A DNA stretch of 64,000 bases from Parvibaculum sp. (GCA_002694985.1 NZNS01000006.1:264605-328604), one strand, 5' to 3'. Counted from the first letter of the stretch, positions 1 through 11,364 are shown. Translations and numbers: made by a program. Notes: generated from the letters alone by a model not told the origin.

Positions 1-426
1 ATCGCAACGCCGCGTCTCGACGGCATCGAGAAACTACTCGACGCCTATGAAGGCTCGAGCGCCGATCTGCTCGACTTCGTGATGGCAAAGCTCAAGGACA
101 TCACTACGGGAACCGCGCTCCCCTCTCTCGCAAAGATCATTCTCGCGGAATCCGCAAACTTCCCGGAGATCCGTGAATTCTATCGCGATCACATCATCCT
201 GCGCGGCGCTGCCAATCTGTCGCGCGTTATCGAACGGGGTATTGAGCGCGGCGAGTTCCGGAACTGCAACGTGAACGCTGCTGTACAGGAAATCATCTTT
301 CCCATTCTCATGAACACACTTGCGAGAAATATATTCGGCGAACTTCCGCTTTTCGGTCCCGATGGTTTCTTCACCGCCCACGCGGAATTCGTCGCGCGCG
401 GCCTTGCCGCTGACAAGGAGGCCTGA
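1..426 (+). CDS. TetR/AcrR-family transcriptional regulator, 3' part (cut by window edge)
   Basis: The reading frame is open from base 1 to a TGA at 424-426 and shows 141 residues, with the start and the N-terminal helix-turn-helix outside the window. The visible part is all-helical and matches the ligand-binding and dimerisation domain of TetR/AcrR regulators, for example the stretch ILAESANFPEIREFYRDHI near the middle. The next gene, a membrane-fusion lipoprotein, starts 3 bases downstream, and its ribosome binding site AAGGAGG (415-421) lies inside this gene. The two are therefore translationally coupled, and the regulator probably controls that efflux component. Family membership rests on the C-terminal domain only, so ligand and operator are unknown. 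Confidence 0.75.
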   Translation: MATPRLDGIEKLLDAYEGSSADLLDFVMAKLKDITTGTALPSLAKIILAESANFPEIREFYRDHIILRGAANLSRVIERGIERGEFRNCNVNAAVQEIIFPILMNTLARNIFGELPLFGPDGFFTAHAEFVARGLAADKEA

Positions 427-429
427 GCG

Positions 430-1239
430 ATGCGCCTCCATTCCCTCCTGTTCGCCTGCGGGGTCGCACTTCTGTTTACCGCCTGCGACGAAAGTCCGAA
501 AGACACCTGGCATGGCTATGCGGAAGGCAACTATGTGCGCGTGGCACCGATCGGCGGCGGCATCGTCGAAAAAGTTGCCGTGAAACGCGGCGACCTTGTG
601 AAAAGGGGCGACCTTCTTTTCAAACTCGAAACGACATCGGAAGAAGCAGATCTCGAAAGCACCGAGGCGGGCCTCACCGAAGCAAAGACAACACTGCGCG
701 AGGCGGAACTCGAATATCAGCGCAAGGTCAAGCTGCGCGCGCAGCACAACGTCACACAGGCCGAAGTCGATACGGCCCATGCACGGCGGGACCGCGCCGG
801 CGCCGCCGTTCTCACCGCCGCCTCCGCCATCACGCAGGCGAAATGGCGCCTCGCCCGCCGCGAGGGCCGCGCCCCGGCCGACGCCATTATCCAGGACGTC
901 ATGTTCCGTGAAGGCGAATTCGCCAACCCCAATCAGCCCGTGGTCTCGATGCTGCCGCCGCAAAACATCAAGGTGCGCTTCTTCGTGCCCGAAGCCGAGC
1001 TCGGCAATATCAAGGAAGGCGGCAAGGTACTGCTCACCTGCAGCGGCTGTCCGCAAAACCTTTCCGGCACAATCCGTTTCCTCTCAACGGAAGTGGAATT
1101 CACGCCCCCCGTGATCTACAGCGATCAATCGAAGGAAAAACTCGTCTACATGGCGGAAGCGACGCTGGACGAAACACCACGGATCCTGCACCCCGGCCAG
1201 CCCGTCACCGTCTCCCTTCTCCCGCGACCCGCCGATTGA
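430..1239 (+). CDS. HlyD/RND-type membrane-fusion (periplasmic adaptor) lipoprotein
   Basis: A 269-residue protein. Residues 1-19 form a lipoprotein signal with lipobox FTAC, so Cys19 would be lipidated. A biotinyl-lipoyl-like half with VKRGDLVKRGDLLFKLE follows (around 50-70), then a coiled-coil hairpin rich in Glu, Ala and Arg (about 70-140), then a second beta domain. This is the plan of YbhG/HlyD-type adaptors, which bridge an inner-membrane pump to the outer membrane. The length is short but normal for YbhG-like members. It is coupled to the TetR gene upstream. Unusually, no ABC ATPase or permease follows: the next gene is convergent. It may serve pumps encoded elsewhere or be the remainder of a shortened operon. 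Confidence 0.85.
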   Translation: MRLHSLLFACGVALLFTACDESPKDTWHGYAEGNYVRVAPIGGGIVEKVAVKRGDLVKRGDLLFKLETTSEEADLESTEAGLTEAKTTLREAELEYQRKVKLRAQHNVTQAEVDTAHARRDRAGAAVLTAASAITQAKWRLARREGRAPADAIIQDVMFREGEFANPNQPVVSMLPPQNIKVRFFVPEAELGNIKEGGKVLLTCSGCPQNLSGTIRFLSTEVEFTPPVIYSDQSKEKLVYMAEATLDETPRILHPGQPVTVSLLPRPAD

Positions 1240-1340
1240 AGCTCGCCTGAGCCAGACCCATCACGCCGCCCCCCCAAGCCGACGCACCACTCGTCATCCA
1301 CCACTCGTCATCAATGTCAGTGGTCGCCTAACGGAAACCG

Positions 1341-1465
1341 GGCATAAACCGGGCCGACCGTCATCGAAACGTCATCAAACCGTTACATTAGAGATTTTCG
1401 GGGATAACCGGCCCTCGCGCGGCAAGACGATTTCCCCGCAATTTTCTCATGCCGGGGATAAACCG
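1341..1465 (+). repeat. Dispersed intergenic element, cluster A
   Basis: The gap between two convergent genes holds a degenerate GGGGATAAACCG block (1340-1351, here GGGCATAAACCG). Ten bases after its ATAA comes CCGTCATCGAAACGTCA, extended to a third CGTTA copy (1358-1385), so CGTCA-type units recur every 11 bases. Two more GGGGATAA blocks follow at 1400-1407 and 1454-1461. The same arrangement recurs at 36.9-37.2 and 39.5-39.7 kb. Confidence 0.7.
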
Positions 1466-1467
1466 CC

Positions 1468-2859
1468 TCAAGCGGAAAATATCTTCCCCGGATTGAGGAT
1501 ATTCTTTGGATCGAGCGCCTGTTTGATCGCGCGCATGACGCCGATGCCAGGCCCGTGTTCGGTTTCGAGGAACTTGATCTTGCCCTCACCTACGCCGTGC
1601 TCGCCCGTGCATGTGCCGCCGAGGGAGAGGGCCCGCGCGACCATGAGGTCGTGAAGCCGTGTCGCTTCGCTCAAGTCTTTCGGATCGGAAGGGTCCATCA
1701 AAAGCAGCATGTGAAAATTACCATCGCCGACATGGCCAACGATGGGCGCTTTCAGGAAGGATGTTTCAAGATCGGCAAGCGTGCCCGAAATCGCTTCTGC
1801 GAGACGCGAGATCGGCACACAGACATCCGTGACCATGCCCTTCTTTCCAGGCGCATAGGCAAGCGCGGCGTAATAGGCATTGTGCCGCGCTTCCCAGAGG
1901 CGCGTGCGATCCTCCGCCTTCGAGGCCCATTCGGCAGCCCCCGCACCATGCCCGGAAGCAATGGCACCGAAACGCGCCGCCTGCTCGGTGACGGAGGCTT
2001 CCGTCCCGTGAAACTCCACAAAGAGCGTCGGCACTTCGGAAAGCGACAATTTCGAATAGGCGTTGCAGGCACGGATGGAGAGCGGATCGAGAATTTCGAT
2101 GCGCGCGATGGGCAGACCCGACTGGATCGTCTCAATGACGGCATCGACCGCAGCTTCGATGCTCTGGAAGGGAACGACGCCGGATCGCACGGCTTCGGGA
2201 ATGCCGCAGAGACGGAGCGTCACCTCCGTGACAATACCGAGCGTTCCCTCCGAGCCGACGAGCAGGCGCGTAAGATCGTAACCGGCGGAGGACTTCTTCG
2301 CGCGCGTGCCTGTATGAACGATGGAGCCATCCGCCATGACAGCGGTGAGCGCGAGGACGTTTTCACGCATCGTGCCATAGCGGACCGCATTGGTGCCGGA
2401 GGCGCGCGTCGCAACCATGCCGCCAAGCGTCGCATTTGCACCGGGGTCGATAGGAAAGAAAAGGCCCGTGTCACGAAGATGCTCGTTCAGCGCCTTTCGC
2501 GTGACGCCCGCCTCGACGCGCACATCGAGATCCGAGGCGTTCACTTCGAGAATGCGGTCCATGCGCGTGAGGTCGAGCGAAAGCCCGCCATGAACGGCGG
2601 AGACATGACCTTCGAGCGAGGTGCCAGCACCGAAGGGAATGATGGGAAGCCCATGCGCGGCGCAGATGCGGACGATGGCGGCGACTTCCTCCGTCGTCTC
2701 CGCGAAGGCGACGGCATCGGGCATCGCAACCGGATGCCAGCTCTCATCGCGGCCATGCGCCTCGCGAATTGCCTGCGCGGTCGTGAAACGATCGCCGAGC
2801 AGCGCGGCGAGTCCGGAAAGCGCCGTGTCCCTGCCCTCTATTCGCACAGCCTCGCTCAT
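1468..2859 (-). CDS. FAD-binding oxidoreductase, D-lactate dehydrogenase (cytochrome)/GlcD type
   Basis: 463 residues from the ATG at 2859 (MSEAVRIEG). An upstream TTG would add 31 residues that look non-coding. The N-terminal half is a PCMH-type FAD-binding domain with PFGAGTSLEGHV (about 70-82) and DPGANATLGGMVATRASGTN. The C-terminal half is the FAD-oxidase C domain, with HVGDGNFHMLLL and the signature TGEHGVGEGK. Enzymes of this group oxidise D-2-hydroxy acids such as D-lactate, glycolate or D-2-hydroxyglutarate, and pass electrons to the quinone or cytochrome pool at the membrane. No glcE/glcF genes are adjacent, so a single-subunit D-lactate dehydrogenase is likelier than glycolate oxidase. 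The exact substrate cannot be read from the sequence. Confidence 0.88.
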   Translation of the reverse strand: MSEAVRIEGRDTALSGLAALLGDRFTTAQAIREAHGRDESWHPVAMPDAVAFAETTEEVAAIVRICAAHGLPIIPFGAGTSLEGHVSAVHGGLSLDLTRMDRILEVNASDLDVRVEAGVTRKALNEHLRDTGLFFPIDPGANATLGGMVATRASGTNAVRYGTMRENVLALTAVMADGSIVHTGTRAKKSSAGYDLTRLLVGSEGTLGIVTEVTLRLCGIPEAVRSGVVPFQSIEAAVDAVIETIQSGLPIARIEILDPLSIRACNAYSKLSLSEVPTLFVEFHGTEASVTEQAARFGAIASGHGAGAAEWASKAEDRTRLWEARHNAYYAALAYAPGKKGMVTDVCVPISRLAEAISGTLADLETSFLKAPIVGHVGDGNFHMLLLMDPSDPKDLSEATRLHDLMVARALSLGGTCTGEHGVGEGKIKFLETEHGPGIGVMRAIKQALDPKNILNPGKIFSA

Positions 2860-2965
2860 GGAGCCTCGCTCATGGGGTTCCTCCGTTTCATGGAGAGAGT
2901 AGCACCGAAGCCCCTCAACGTCATTGCGAGGAGGGCTCGTGATCGGCATCAAACGGAAGTAGGGT

Positions 2966-4708
2966 TTACCCGATCTGCGTCTTTAGGATGGCGTCGGCGA
3001 GTTGCGGCTTGCCGATGATGCCGAGAACATCGGCGGGGCGCGGCACACCCGGCTTGTCCTTCACGACAAGGGCGAGCTTCGCATTGCGCTGGGCGAGACG
3101 GCGCATCACCTCTTCGAGAATATTGTTCTCGCGCACAATGACATAATCGACGATCGCCATGTCGCGCACAGTCTCGGGGTCGCGGCCAAAGAGCTCTGGC
3201 GTGCGGATGCGGCTGTCGAGAGAGACGACACCGTGAATACGGCCTTCCGCCTGTAGCACGAGGAAATTCGGCATCCCCGCTTCCGTGACCCAATGCGCGG
3301 CATCGGCGACGGAAAGCTCCGCCGACATCACGGCTATGTTACTGTCCATCACCTCGCGCGCACTGCGCACGAGATAGAGATTGGAATAACGGTCCTTCGG
3401 CACCGGGCGACCACGGCGAACAAGCTCCGCGCTGAAGATGTTGTCGGCCATGAGCGCACGGCGGAGACCGATGGACACGGCAACGGCGATGATGAGCGGC
3501 ACGATGATGTTGTAGTCGCGCGTCATTTCGAAATTCATGGTGATCGCGGTCATGGCCGCGCCCGTGCCGCCGCCCACGACGGCAGCCATGCCGATGATCG
3601 CGTAATCGGGAATGCCGATGCCGTGGCTCTTGTCGACCATGTGCAGGAAAGCGCCAAACGCCCCGCCCAGCGCCGCACCGATGAAGAGCATGGGCGCGAA
3701 GACGCCGCCCGATGCGCCCGACCCGATGGACAGCGACGTCGCCAGCACTTGCGCCAGACAGAGAACGGCAAGAAGCGCGAAGCTCGTCACATGGCCTTCA
3801 AGAATGGCGGCGATAGCGTCATAGCCGCCGCCGATGATGTAGTAATGGCCGGTGAAATGCGCAAACAGGAAAAGCGCAATACCGATGCCCGCGAAGCCCG
3901 CCGCTGCACGCATATATTCGTTGGGAAAGCGGCGCGGCATGACCTCGCCTGCAAAAAGAAGTGTGCGGATGAAGCCCCATGCAACGAGGCCGGAAAGCAA
4001 TCCGAGAACGACAAAGGAACCGAGATTGAAGATGTGATCCATCTCGGAGGCCGAGAAATAGATCTCCGGCAGCACGAAGGCCGGATAAGACCCGAAGACG
4101 ACGCGCCCGACATAGGTCGCCGAGCCCGTGGCAATGACGACGGGCAGGAAGGTACGCGCGCTGATTTCCGGCAGGATGAGCTCGAGCGCGAACAGCACCG
4201 CCCCGAGCGGCGTGTTGAAGGTGGCGGAGATACCGGCGGACGCCCCCGCCGCCAGCAGCGTGATCCGCTGCCAGGAGGGAAGCCGCGAGAACTGCGCAAC
4301 GGCCGAACCGATGGCCGAGCCGATCTGCACGATGGGGCCTTCGCGGCCGACCGTCGCGCCCGAGCCGATGGAAAGCGCCGAGGCGATGGTCTTCACCACG
4401 GCCACGCGCGGACGGATCTTTCCTTCGCGGTGGTAGACTGCGTCCATGACATCGGTGATGCCGCCGCCCTTCGCCTCGGGCGCAAAGCGGCGCGTAAGCC
4501 AGACGACGGCAACGCCACCCACCACCGGCACGAGAATGACGAGGAAGCCGAGCGGGCTGAGAGGCCCCGTTGCGCCCGATGTCGGCGTGAGGGAGAGATC
4601 GCCGAAAAAGAAGAAGTTATGGAGACCAACCAGCATGGAGCGGAAAATCACCGCGCCGACCCCCGTGGCAAGGCCTACGGCAAGCGCCAGCAGGGTGAGG
4701 ACGATCAT
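2966..4708 (-). CDS. ClC-family chloride channel/antiporter with C-terminal CBS domains
   Basis: 580 residues from the ATG at 4708, which has a good ribosome binding site (GGGAGG about 6 bases upstream). A GTG at 4753 would add 15 residues. The membrane part (about 1-425) has the ClC signature VGREGPIVQIG, containing the gating glutamate, and GSGASGGVFAPMLF, the second anion-pore loop. The usual first pore motif GSGIP is replaced by GGGITDV, so anion selectivity may differ from E. coli ClcA. The last 140 residues form a CBS pair (SAREVMDSNIAVMSAELSVA and later), a nucleotide-sensing regulatory module. It probably works in the inner membrane. It lies downstream of a promoter region shared divergently with uvrD, and the dehydrogenase gene follows in the same direction after a gap of about 100 bases. 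Confidence 0.92.
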   Translation of the reverse strand: MIVLTLLALAVGLATGVGAVIFRSMLVGLHNFFFFGDLSLTPTSGATGPLSPLGFLVILVPVVGGVAVVWLTRRFAPEAKGGGITDVMDAVYHREGKIRPRVAVVKTIASALSIGSGATVGREGPIVQIGSAIGSAVAQFSRLPSWQRITLLAAGASAGISATFNTPLGAVLFALELILPEISARTFLPVVIATGSATYVGRVVFGSYPAFVLPEIYFSASEMDHIFNLGSFVVLGLLSGLVAWGFIRTLLFAGEVMPRRFPNEYMRAAAGFAGIGIALFLFAHFTGHYYIIGGGYDAIAAILEGHVTSFALLAVLCLAQVLATSLSIGSGASGGVFAPMLFIGAALGGAFGAFLHMVDKSHGIGIPDYAIIGMAAVVGGGTGAAMTAITMNFEMTRDYNIIVPLIIAVAVSIGLRRALMADNIFSAELVRRGRPVPKDRYSNLYLVRSAREVMDSNIAVMSAELSVADAAHWVTEAGMPNFLVLQAEGRIHGVVSLDSRIRTPELFGRDPETVRDMAIVDYVIVRENNILEEVMRRLAQRNAKLALVVKDKPGVPRPADVLGIIGKPQLADAILKTQIG

Positions 4709-4833
4709 GTTGACCTCCCGCGTGCTCTCCTGCGTGTCGCCCGCGCCGCTCACGGCTTGCCCCTCTTTTTTCTGGAATTACAAGGACTTAGGAATTAGAA
4801 CCCTTAGCATGCGCCCGTGCGGCGCTCAAGCAG

Positions 4834-4862
4834 CATGGGAAGCGGGCTGCGGCCTTCCCATG
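4834..4862. repeat. 9-bp perfect inverted repeat between divergent ClC and uvrD genes
   Basis: CATGGGAAG (4834-4842) and CTTCCCATG (4854-4862) are perfect inverted copies separated by 11 bases, in the 226-bp divergent spacer. It could be a regulator-binding palindrome or an RNA hairpin in the uvrD leader. No T-run follows on either strand, so it is not an intrinsic terminator. Confidence 0.5.
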
Positions 4863-4934
4863 TTATGCCCCGTGTTATGATTGCGCGGCGGGATTCGCCC
4901 CTGACCCCCGCCCCTTTCTCAAGCCGGACTAGTC

Positions 4935-7292
<2,358 letters not shown>

Positions 7293-7302
7293 GAAGAACC
7301 GC

Positions 7303-8235
7303 ATGACTGCTCTCTGGAAACTCTCCTTCATCGTGCCCTATGAGGCTGCCGAAAATTTCTCCGACGCACTGGAAGCGGCAATCTGGCCCGATGTGCTTGC
7401 CGTCTCGATGACGGAAGCCGAGCCCGGCTCGTCGCCGCTGGTGAAAACGGCTTCCGAATGGAACGAGGTCGAGGCACATGGGGTGTGGCGCGTCGAGGCG
7501 CTTTATGCCGAGGAGCCGGAGGAAGATGCGCTGCACGAGATCGTGGCGCGCGCGGAGAAGGAAAGCGGGGCAAAGGCCGAGGGCTTCCGCATCGAGCCGA
7601 TGCCGGACGAGGACTGGGTGACACGCTCGCTGGAGGGGCTTGAGCCCGTGCGGGCCGGGCGCTTCTTCGTTTATGGCAGCCACGACGCGGACAAGGTGCC
7701 GGCAGGCGCGATCCCCCTTCTCGTCGATGCAGGACAGGCCTTCGGCACCGGCCACCACGAAACGACGGCGGGCTGCCTCGAATATATTTCCGAACTGGTG
7801 GGCACGGGTGTGCCCCTGAACGTGCTCGATATCGGCACGGGTACGGGCGTTCTCGCCATCGCGGTCGCGAAGCTCACCCGGGTGAACGTGCTCGCCTCCG
7901 ATATCGACCCCGTCGCCGTGACCGTGACCAGGGCCAATGCGAAGGCGAACGGCGTCGGCCCCTTCGTCACCGCGCTCCCCGCCAAGGGTTTCGGCAATCC
8001 GGGCCTGCGCACCCGCGCGCCCTATGACCTTATCCTCGCCAATATTCTGGCGCGGCCGCTCGTCTCGCTCGCGCCCGCCTTCCGCGCGCATCTGCGCCCC
8101 GGCGGCACGCTGATCCTGTCGGGCACGCTACGCACACAGGAACCGATGGTGACAAGCGCCATGCGCATGCAGGGCTTCAAACTGGTGTCGCGCAAGCCGA
8201 AGGGCGACTGGGTGACGCTGAGGATGGAAGGCTGA
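7303..8235 (+). CDS. prmA: Ribosomal protein L11 methyltransferase
   Basis: 310 residues. The N-terminal part is the PrmA substrate-recognition domain, which binds L11. It carries the conserved segment EDWVTRSLEGLEPVRAGRFFV. The catalytic class I SAM-binding domain shows DAGQAFGTGHHETTAGCLE (around 140-160), the glycine motif LDIGTGTGVLAIAVAKL (about 172), SDIDPVAV, and NILARPL in place of the NI(L/V)A motif that binds the methylated amine. PrmA trimethylates lysines and the N-terminus of ribosomal protein L11. It follows uvrD closely and is in turn followed by an aminopeptidase P gene on the same strand. Confidence 0.95.
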   Translation: MTALWKLSFIVPYEAAENFSDALEAAIWPDVLAVSMTEAEPGSSPLVKTASEWNEVEAHGVWRVEALYAEEPEEDALHEIVARAEKESGAKAEGFRIEPMPDEDWVTRSLEGLEPVRAGRFFVYGSHDADKVPAGAIPLLVDAGQAFGTGHHETTAGCLEYISELVGTGVPLNVLDIGTGTGVLAIAVAKLTRVNVLASDIDPVAVTVTRANAKANGVGPFVTALPAKGFGNPGLRTRAPYDLILANILARPLVSLAPAFRAHLRPGGTLILSGTLRTQEPMVTSAMRMQGFKLVSRKPKGDWVTLRMEG

Positions 8236-8292
8236 AGCGCCCCGCTGAAGCGCCCCATTGCCGCCTCCCGCGCGGACGCCTACATTCAGGCC

Positions 8293-10107
8293 ATGTTCCA
8301 GACCTATGAAGACAGCGCCAACCCGGCGCTCGGAAAAGCCCGTGCCGCCAAGCTCCGCGAGGAACTTGGCCGCCGGAACCTCGATGGCTTTCTCATCCCC
8401 CGCGCGGACGAGCATCAGGGCGAATATGTGCCGCCCCATGCCGAACGCCTGCGCTGGCTGACGGGCTTCAACGGCTCGGCCGGCATGGCGGTGGTGCTGA
8501 AGGACAAGGCGGCGATCTTCGTCGACGGGCGCTACACGCTGCAGGTGCGCGCTCAGGTGGACCTCGATACCTTCGAGGCGAAGCACCTGATGGACGAGCC
8601 GCCCACGCGCTGGATCGAGGAGAACCTGCCGAAGGGCGCGAAACTCGCCTATGACCCCTGGCTGCACACGATCGACGCCGTGGCGCGGCTGCGCAAGGCA
8701 GCGGAAGCGGCGGGCGGCACGCTGGTGCCGGTGGACACCAACCCGCTCGACGCCGTGTGGGACGACCAGCCGGAACCGCCAGTGGCGAAAGTCCGCCCCC
8801 ACCCCATCGAATATGCGGGCGAACCGGCGGCGGAGAAGATCCGGCGCATCGCCAGCGACCTCATGTCCGGCGATGCGGATACCGCCGTGTTGACCATGCC
8901 GGATTCGATTGCATGGCTTTTCAATATTCGCGGGAGCGACGTGCCGCACACACCGCTGCCCTTGTCCTTTGCGCTGCTGCATGAGGACGGCCACGCCGAA
9001 CTCTTCATCGACGAGCGCAAGCTTGACGGCGAAGTGCGCGCGCATCTCGGCAATGTGGTGACGCTTCGCCCGCGCGACGAACTGGGCCCGGCGCTCGATA
9101 CGCTCGGACAGGCAGGAAAGACCGTGCTGGTCGACCCCGCGACCTGCGCCTCATGGATCGATGCGCGGCTGAAGGCAGCGGGCGCGGAAGTGAAACGCGG
9201 GCAAGACCCCTGCGAACTGCCAAAGGCCATCAAGAACGAAGCGGAAGTGGCAGGCACCCGCGCGGCGCATCTGCGCGACGGACGGGCGCTGACGAAGTTC
9301 CTCAAATGGATCGCCACCGAAGCGCCGAAAGGTGGCATCACGGAAATCGACGCGGCGAAACGCCTCGAAGCTTTCCGCGCGGAAACGGGCGAACTGAAGG
9401 ATGTGAGCTTCGATACAATCTCGGGCGCGGGCGCGAACGGCGCCATCGTGCATTACCGCGTGACGACGGCGACGAACATGCCGCTGAAACCGGGTGAGCT
9501 CTTTCTGGTCGACTCCGGTGCGCAATATATGGACGGCACGACCGATGTGACGCGCACCATCGCCATCGGCACGCCGGGCGCGGAGGAGCGCGACCGCTTC
9601 ACCCGCGTTCTGAAAGGCCATATCGGCATTGCGACCGCGCGCTTTCCCGAAGGCACCTCGGGTGCGCAGCTCGACGCCTTTGCGCGCATGGCACTGTGGA
9701 AGTCCGGCCTCGACTACGACCACGGCACGGGACACGGCGTCGGCTCCTATCTTTCGGTGCATGAAGGGCCGCAGCGCATTTCCAAGATGGGGCATGTGCC
9801 GCTGAAGGCCGGCATGATCGTTTCCAACGAACCCGGCTACTACAAACCCGGCGGCTATGGCATCCGTATCGAAAACCTTGTCGTGGTGACGCCGCCTGCG
9901 CCTGTCGAAGGCGGCGAACGCATGATGATGGGCTTCGAGACGCTGACGCTTGCGCCCATCGATCTTGCGCTGGTGGAAAAATCTCTGCTCACGGAAGAAG
10001 AAGCGGACTGGCTCAACGCCTATCACGCGCGCGTACGCGAGGCGCTGTCGCCGGAACTGGATGCGGAAACAAAGGCATGGCTGGAAGAGGCGACGCGGGC
10101 GATCTGA
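8293..10107 (+). CDS. pepP: Xaa-Pro aminopeptidase (aminopeptidase P, M24B family)
   Basis: 604 residues, the long three-domain form seen in alphaproteobacteria and eukaryotes rather than the 440-residue E. coli PepP. Two creatinase-like N-terminal domains (about 1-310) precede a pita-bread M24 catalytic domain. Metal ligands are visible in DSGAQYMDGTTDVTRT (two Asp), in GTGHGVGSYLSVHEGP (His), and in SNEPGYYKPGGYGIRIEN (two Glu with the surrounding substrate loop). The enzyme removes an N-terminal residue that precedes proline in peptides, in the cytoplasm, using two Mn or similar ions. It ends 10 bases before the convergent GNAT-like gene. Confidence 0.93.
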   Translation: MFQTYEDSANPALGKARAAKLREELGRRNLDGFLIPRADEHQGEYVPPHAERLRWLTGFNGSAGMAVVLKDKAAIFVDGRYTLQVRAQVDLDTFEAKHLMDEPPTRWIEENLPKGAKLAYDPWLHTIDAVARLRKAAEAAGGTLVPVDTNPLDAVWDDQPEPPVAKVRPHPIEYAGEPAAEKIRRIASDLMSGDADTAVLTMPDSIAWLFNIRGSDVPHTPLPLSFALLHEDGHAELFIDERKLDGEVRAHLGNVVTLRPRDELGPALDTLGQAGKTVLVDPATCASWIDARLKAAGAEVKRGQDPCELPKAIKNEAEVAGTRAAHLRDGRALTKFLKWIATEAPKGGITEIDAAKRLEAFRAETGELKDVSFDTISGAGANGAIVHYRVTTATNMPLKPGELFLVDSGAQYMDGTTDVTRTIAIGTPGAEERDRFTRVLKGHIGIATARFPEGTSGAQLDAFARMALWKSGLDYDHGTGHGVGSYLSVHEGPQRISKMGHVPLKAGMIVSNEPGYYKPGGYGIRIENLVVVTPPAPVEGGERMMMGFETLTLAPIDLALVEKSLLTEEEADWLNAYHARVREALSPELDAETKAWLEEATRAI

Positions 10108-10116
10108 GGCTTGCCG

Positions 10117-11364
10117 TCACCACTTGCGCAAACGCCGCCTGAGGGTGAGCGGCAGCTTCTCGTAGAGTGTCTTGGCAGCCGGTCGGACGATAGACATCCA
10201 TGCGAGCGCGGCATAGCCGCTCCATGTGAGCACTACGCCATAGTCGCGCACGGACACACTCGCATTGCTCCAGGACAACTTGTAATCGGCTACTGGCGGC
10301 AGGGGGTCATATTCAGTGAGCCCCCGATCGATACAATCGCGAATGGTGAATTCGGTCGCGACATGGCCCGGCCCCTGCTTCGCGAAGGCCGGCGAGAACG
10401 TTCCCATATAGGCGTAGTGTTTTCCACCGCGCCGGAAGCCGATCTCGACGGCCGCACTTTCACCACCGACGGTGAGATGCGAAACGGTAATGCCGGACGC
10501 TGCCGTGTCATCGCGCGCCAGCGCCACAAGGCAGTCTTCCGTTCGGCGGTCGATCAGCGCACGTCCATAAAGCCCGCGCGAGGCCAGCCACTCGCGCTTG
10601 AAGGCGAAACCGCGCGCGACAAGTTCCGCCGCCCGCTCACCGGGTGCCAGCACTTCAAAATGAATATCTCCCAGCGCCGCGAGCTTCTTCATGCGCTTCT
10701 CGTTGCGCTTTGCCTCCGGCCAGCGCGCCGCCACAAAGGTCGCGGCATCGGCGAAAGATGCGGCATCGAATGCAGGCGCCTCGAGCACGGGGCCGATCTC
10801 GCGGGCCCGGCGCGCAGCCCAGCCCGCAATGGCACCATCGGCGCGCACACCGCGCAGGCAGAGAAAGTCGACATCGCTCCAGTTTCCGATTTCCGCGAAA
10901 GCCCTTTCGATCCAGGCATCGCGAGCGCCGCCTTCGGCGGCAACCACATCGCCATATTGCCCGACCGGATCGCCCGCCCAGCCGGCAATGCGGCCAAAGG
11001 GCGTCTTCTCCACGGCGAGCGGCCAGACGAGAACAAGCTCGCCCTTTTCCCGCACGGCGACAACGCGAAGCTCGTTGCGCTCATTCGTGAAATACCGCGC
11101 CCAATGCAAAAGGAGATCGCAGGACTGGAAGGCTGTGGCAGCATGCGGTCTACGCAATTCGAGCGCGCGCCACTCAGGCACCAGCTCGTCGATTGAATCG
11201 CCGGAAAAGGACGACACGGTGAGACCCACCGGCGCGAGCGACTGCCCGCGCACAACCGCAGCCCCGGCCGCATAGACAAGCTGGTCGAGGACAAGCATGT
11301 CCTGAAGGAACAGAAAGGCGTCCATCGTCTCCACCCGGCGGACCATTGGTGGTCCGTTCTCCAC
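10117..11364 (-). CDS. GNAT-superfamily acetyltransferase of the CelD/FemAB-like type
   Basis: 415 residues. A later ATG at 11325 is a plausible start, giving about 402. The C-terminal half resembles the acetyltransferase domain of CelD/BioF2-like proteins: VEIGFRRGGKHYAYMGTFSPAFAKQGPGHVATEFTI, then a distinctive GLTEYDPLPPVADYKLSWS. The extreme C-terminus is basic (LPLTLRRRLRKW) and follows a short hydrophobic segment, so it may sit on the membrane. Family members are linked to exopolysaccharide or cell-envelope modification, but no substrate is implied here. It is the last gene transcribed after ligA, 52 bases downstream of it, and meets pepP tail to tail. Confidence 0.75.
   Translation of the reverse strand: MENGPPMVRRVETMDAFLFLQDMLVLDQLVYAAGAAVVRGQSLAPVGLTVSSFSGDSIDELVPEWRALELRRPHAATAFQSCDLLLHWARYFTNERNELRVVAVREKGELVLVWPLAVEKTPFGRIAGWAGDPVGQYGDVVAAEGGARDAWIERAFAEIGNWSDVDFLCLRGVRADGAIAGWAARRAREIGPVLEAPAFDAASFADAATFVAARWPEAKRNEKRMKKLAALGDIHFEVLAPGERAAELVARGFAFKREWLASRGLYGRALIDRRTEDCLVALARDDTAASGITVSHLTVGGESAAVEIGFRRGGKHYAYMGTFSPAFAKQGPGHVATEFTIRDCIDRGLTEYDPLPPVADYKLSWSNASVSVRDYGVVLTWSGYAALAWMSIVRPAAKTLYEKLPLTLRRRLRKW

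Noticed and set aside
1555..3018. 487-codon plus-strand frame opposite the FAD dehydrogenase
   Set aside because: Antisense shadow of a gene with clear family motifs.
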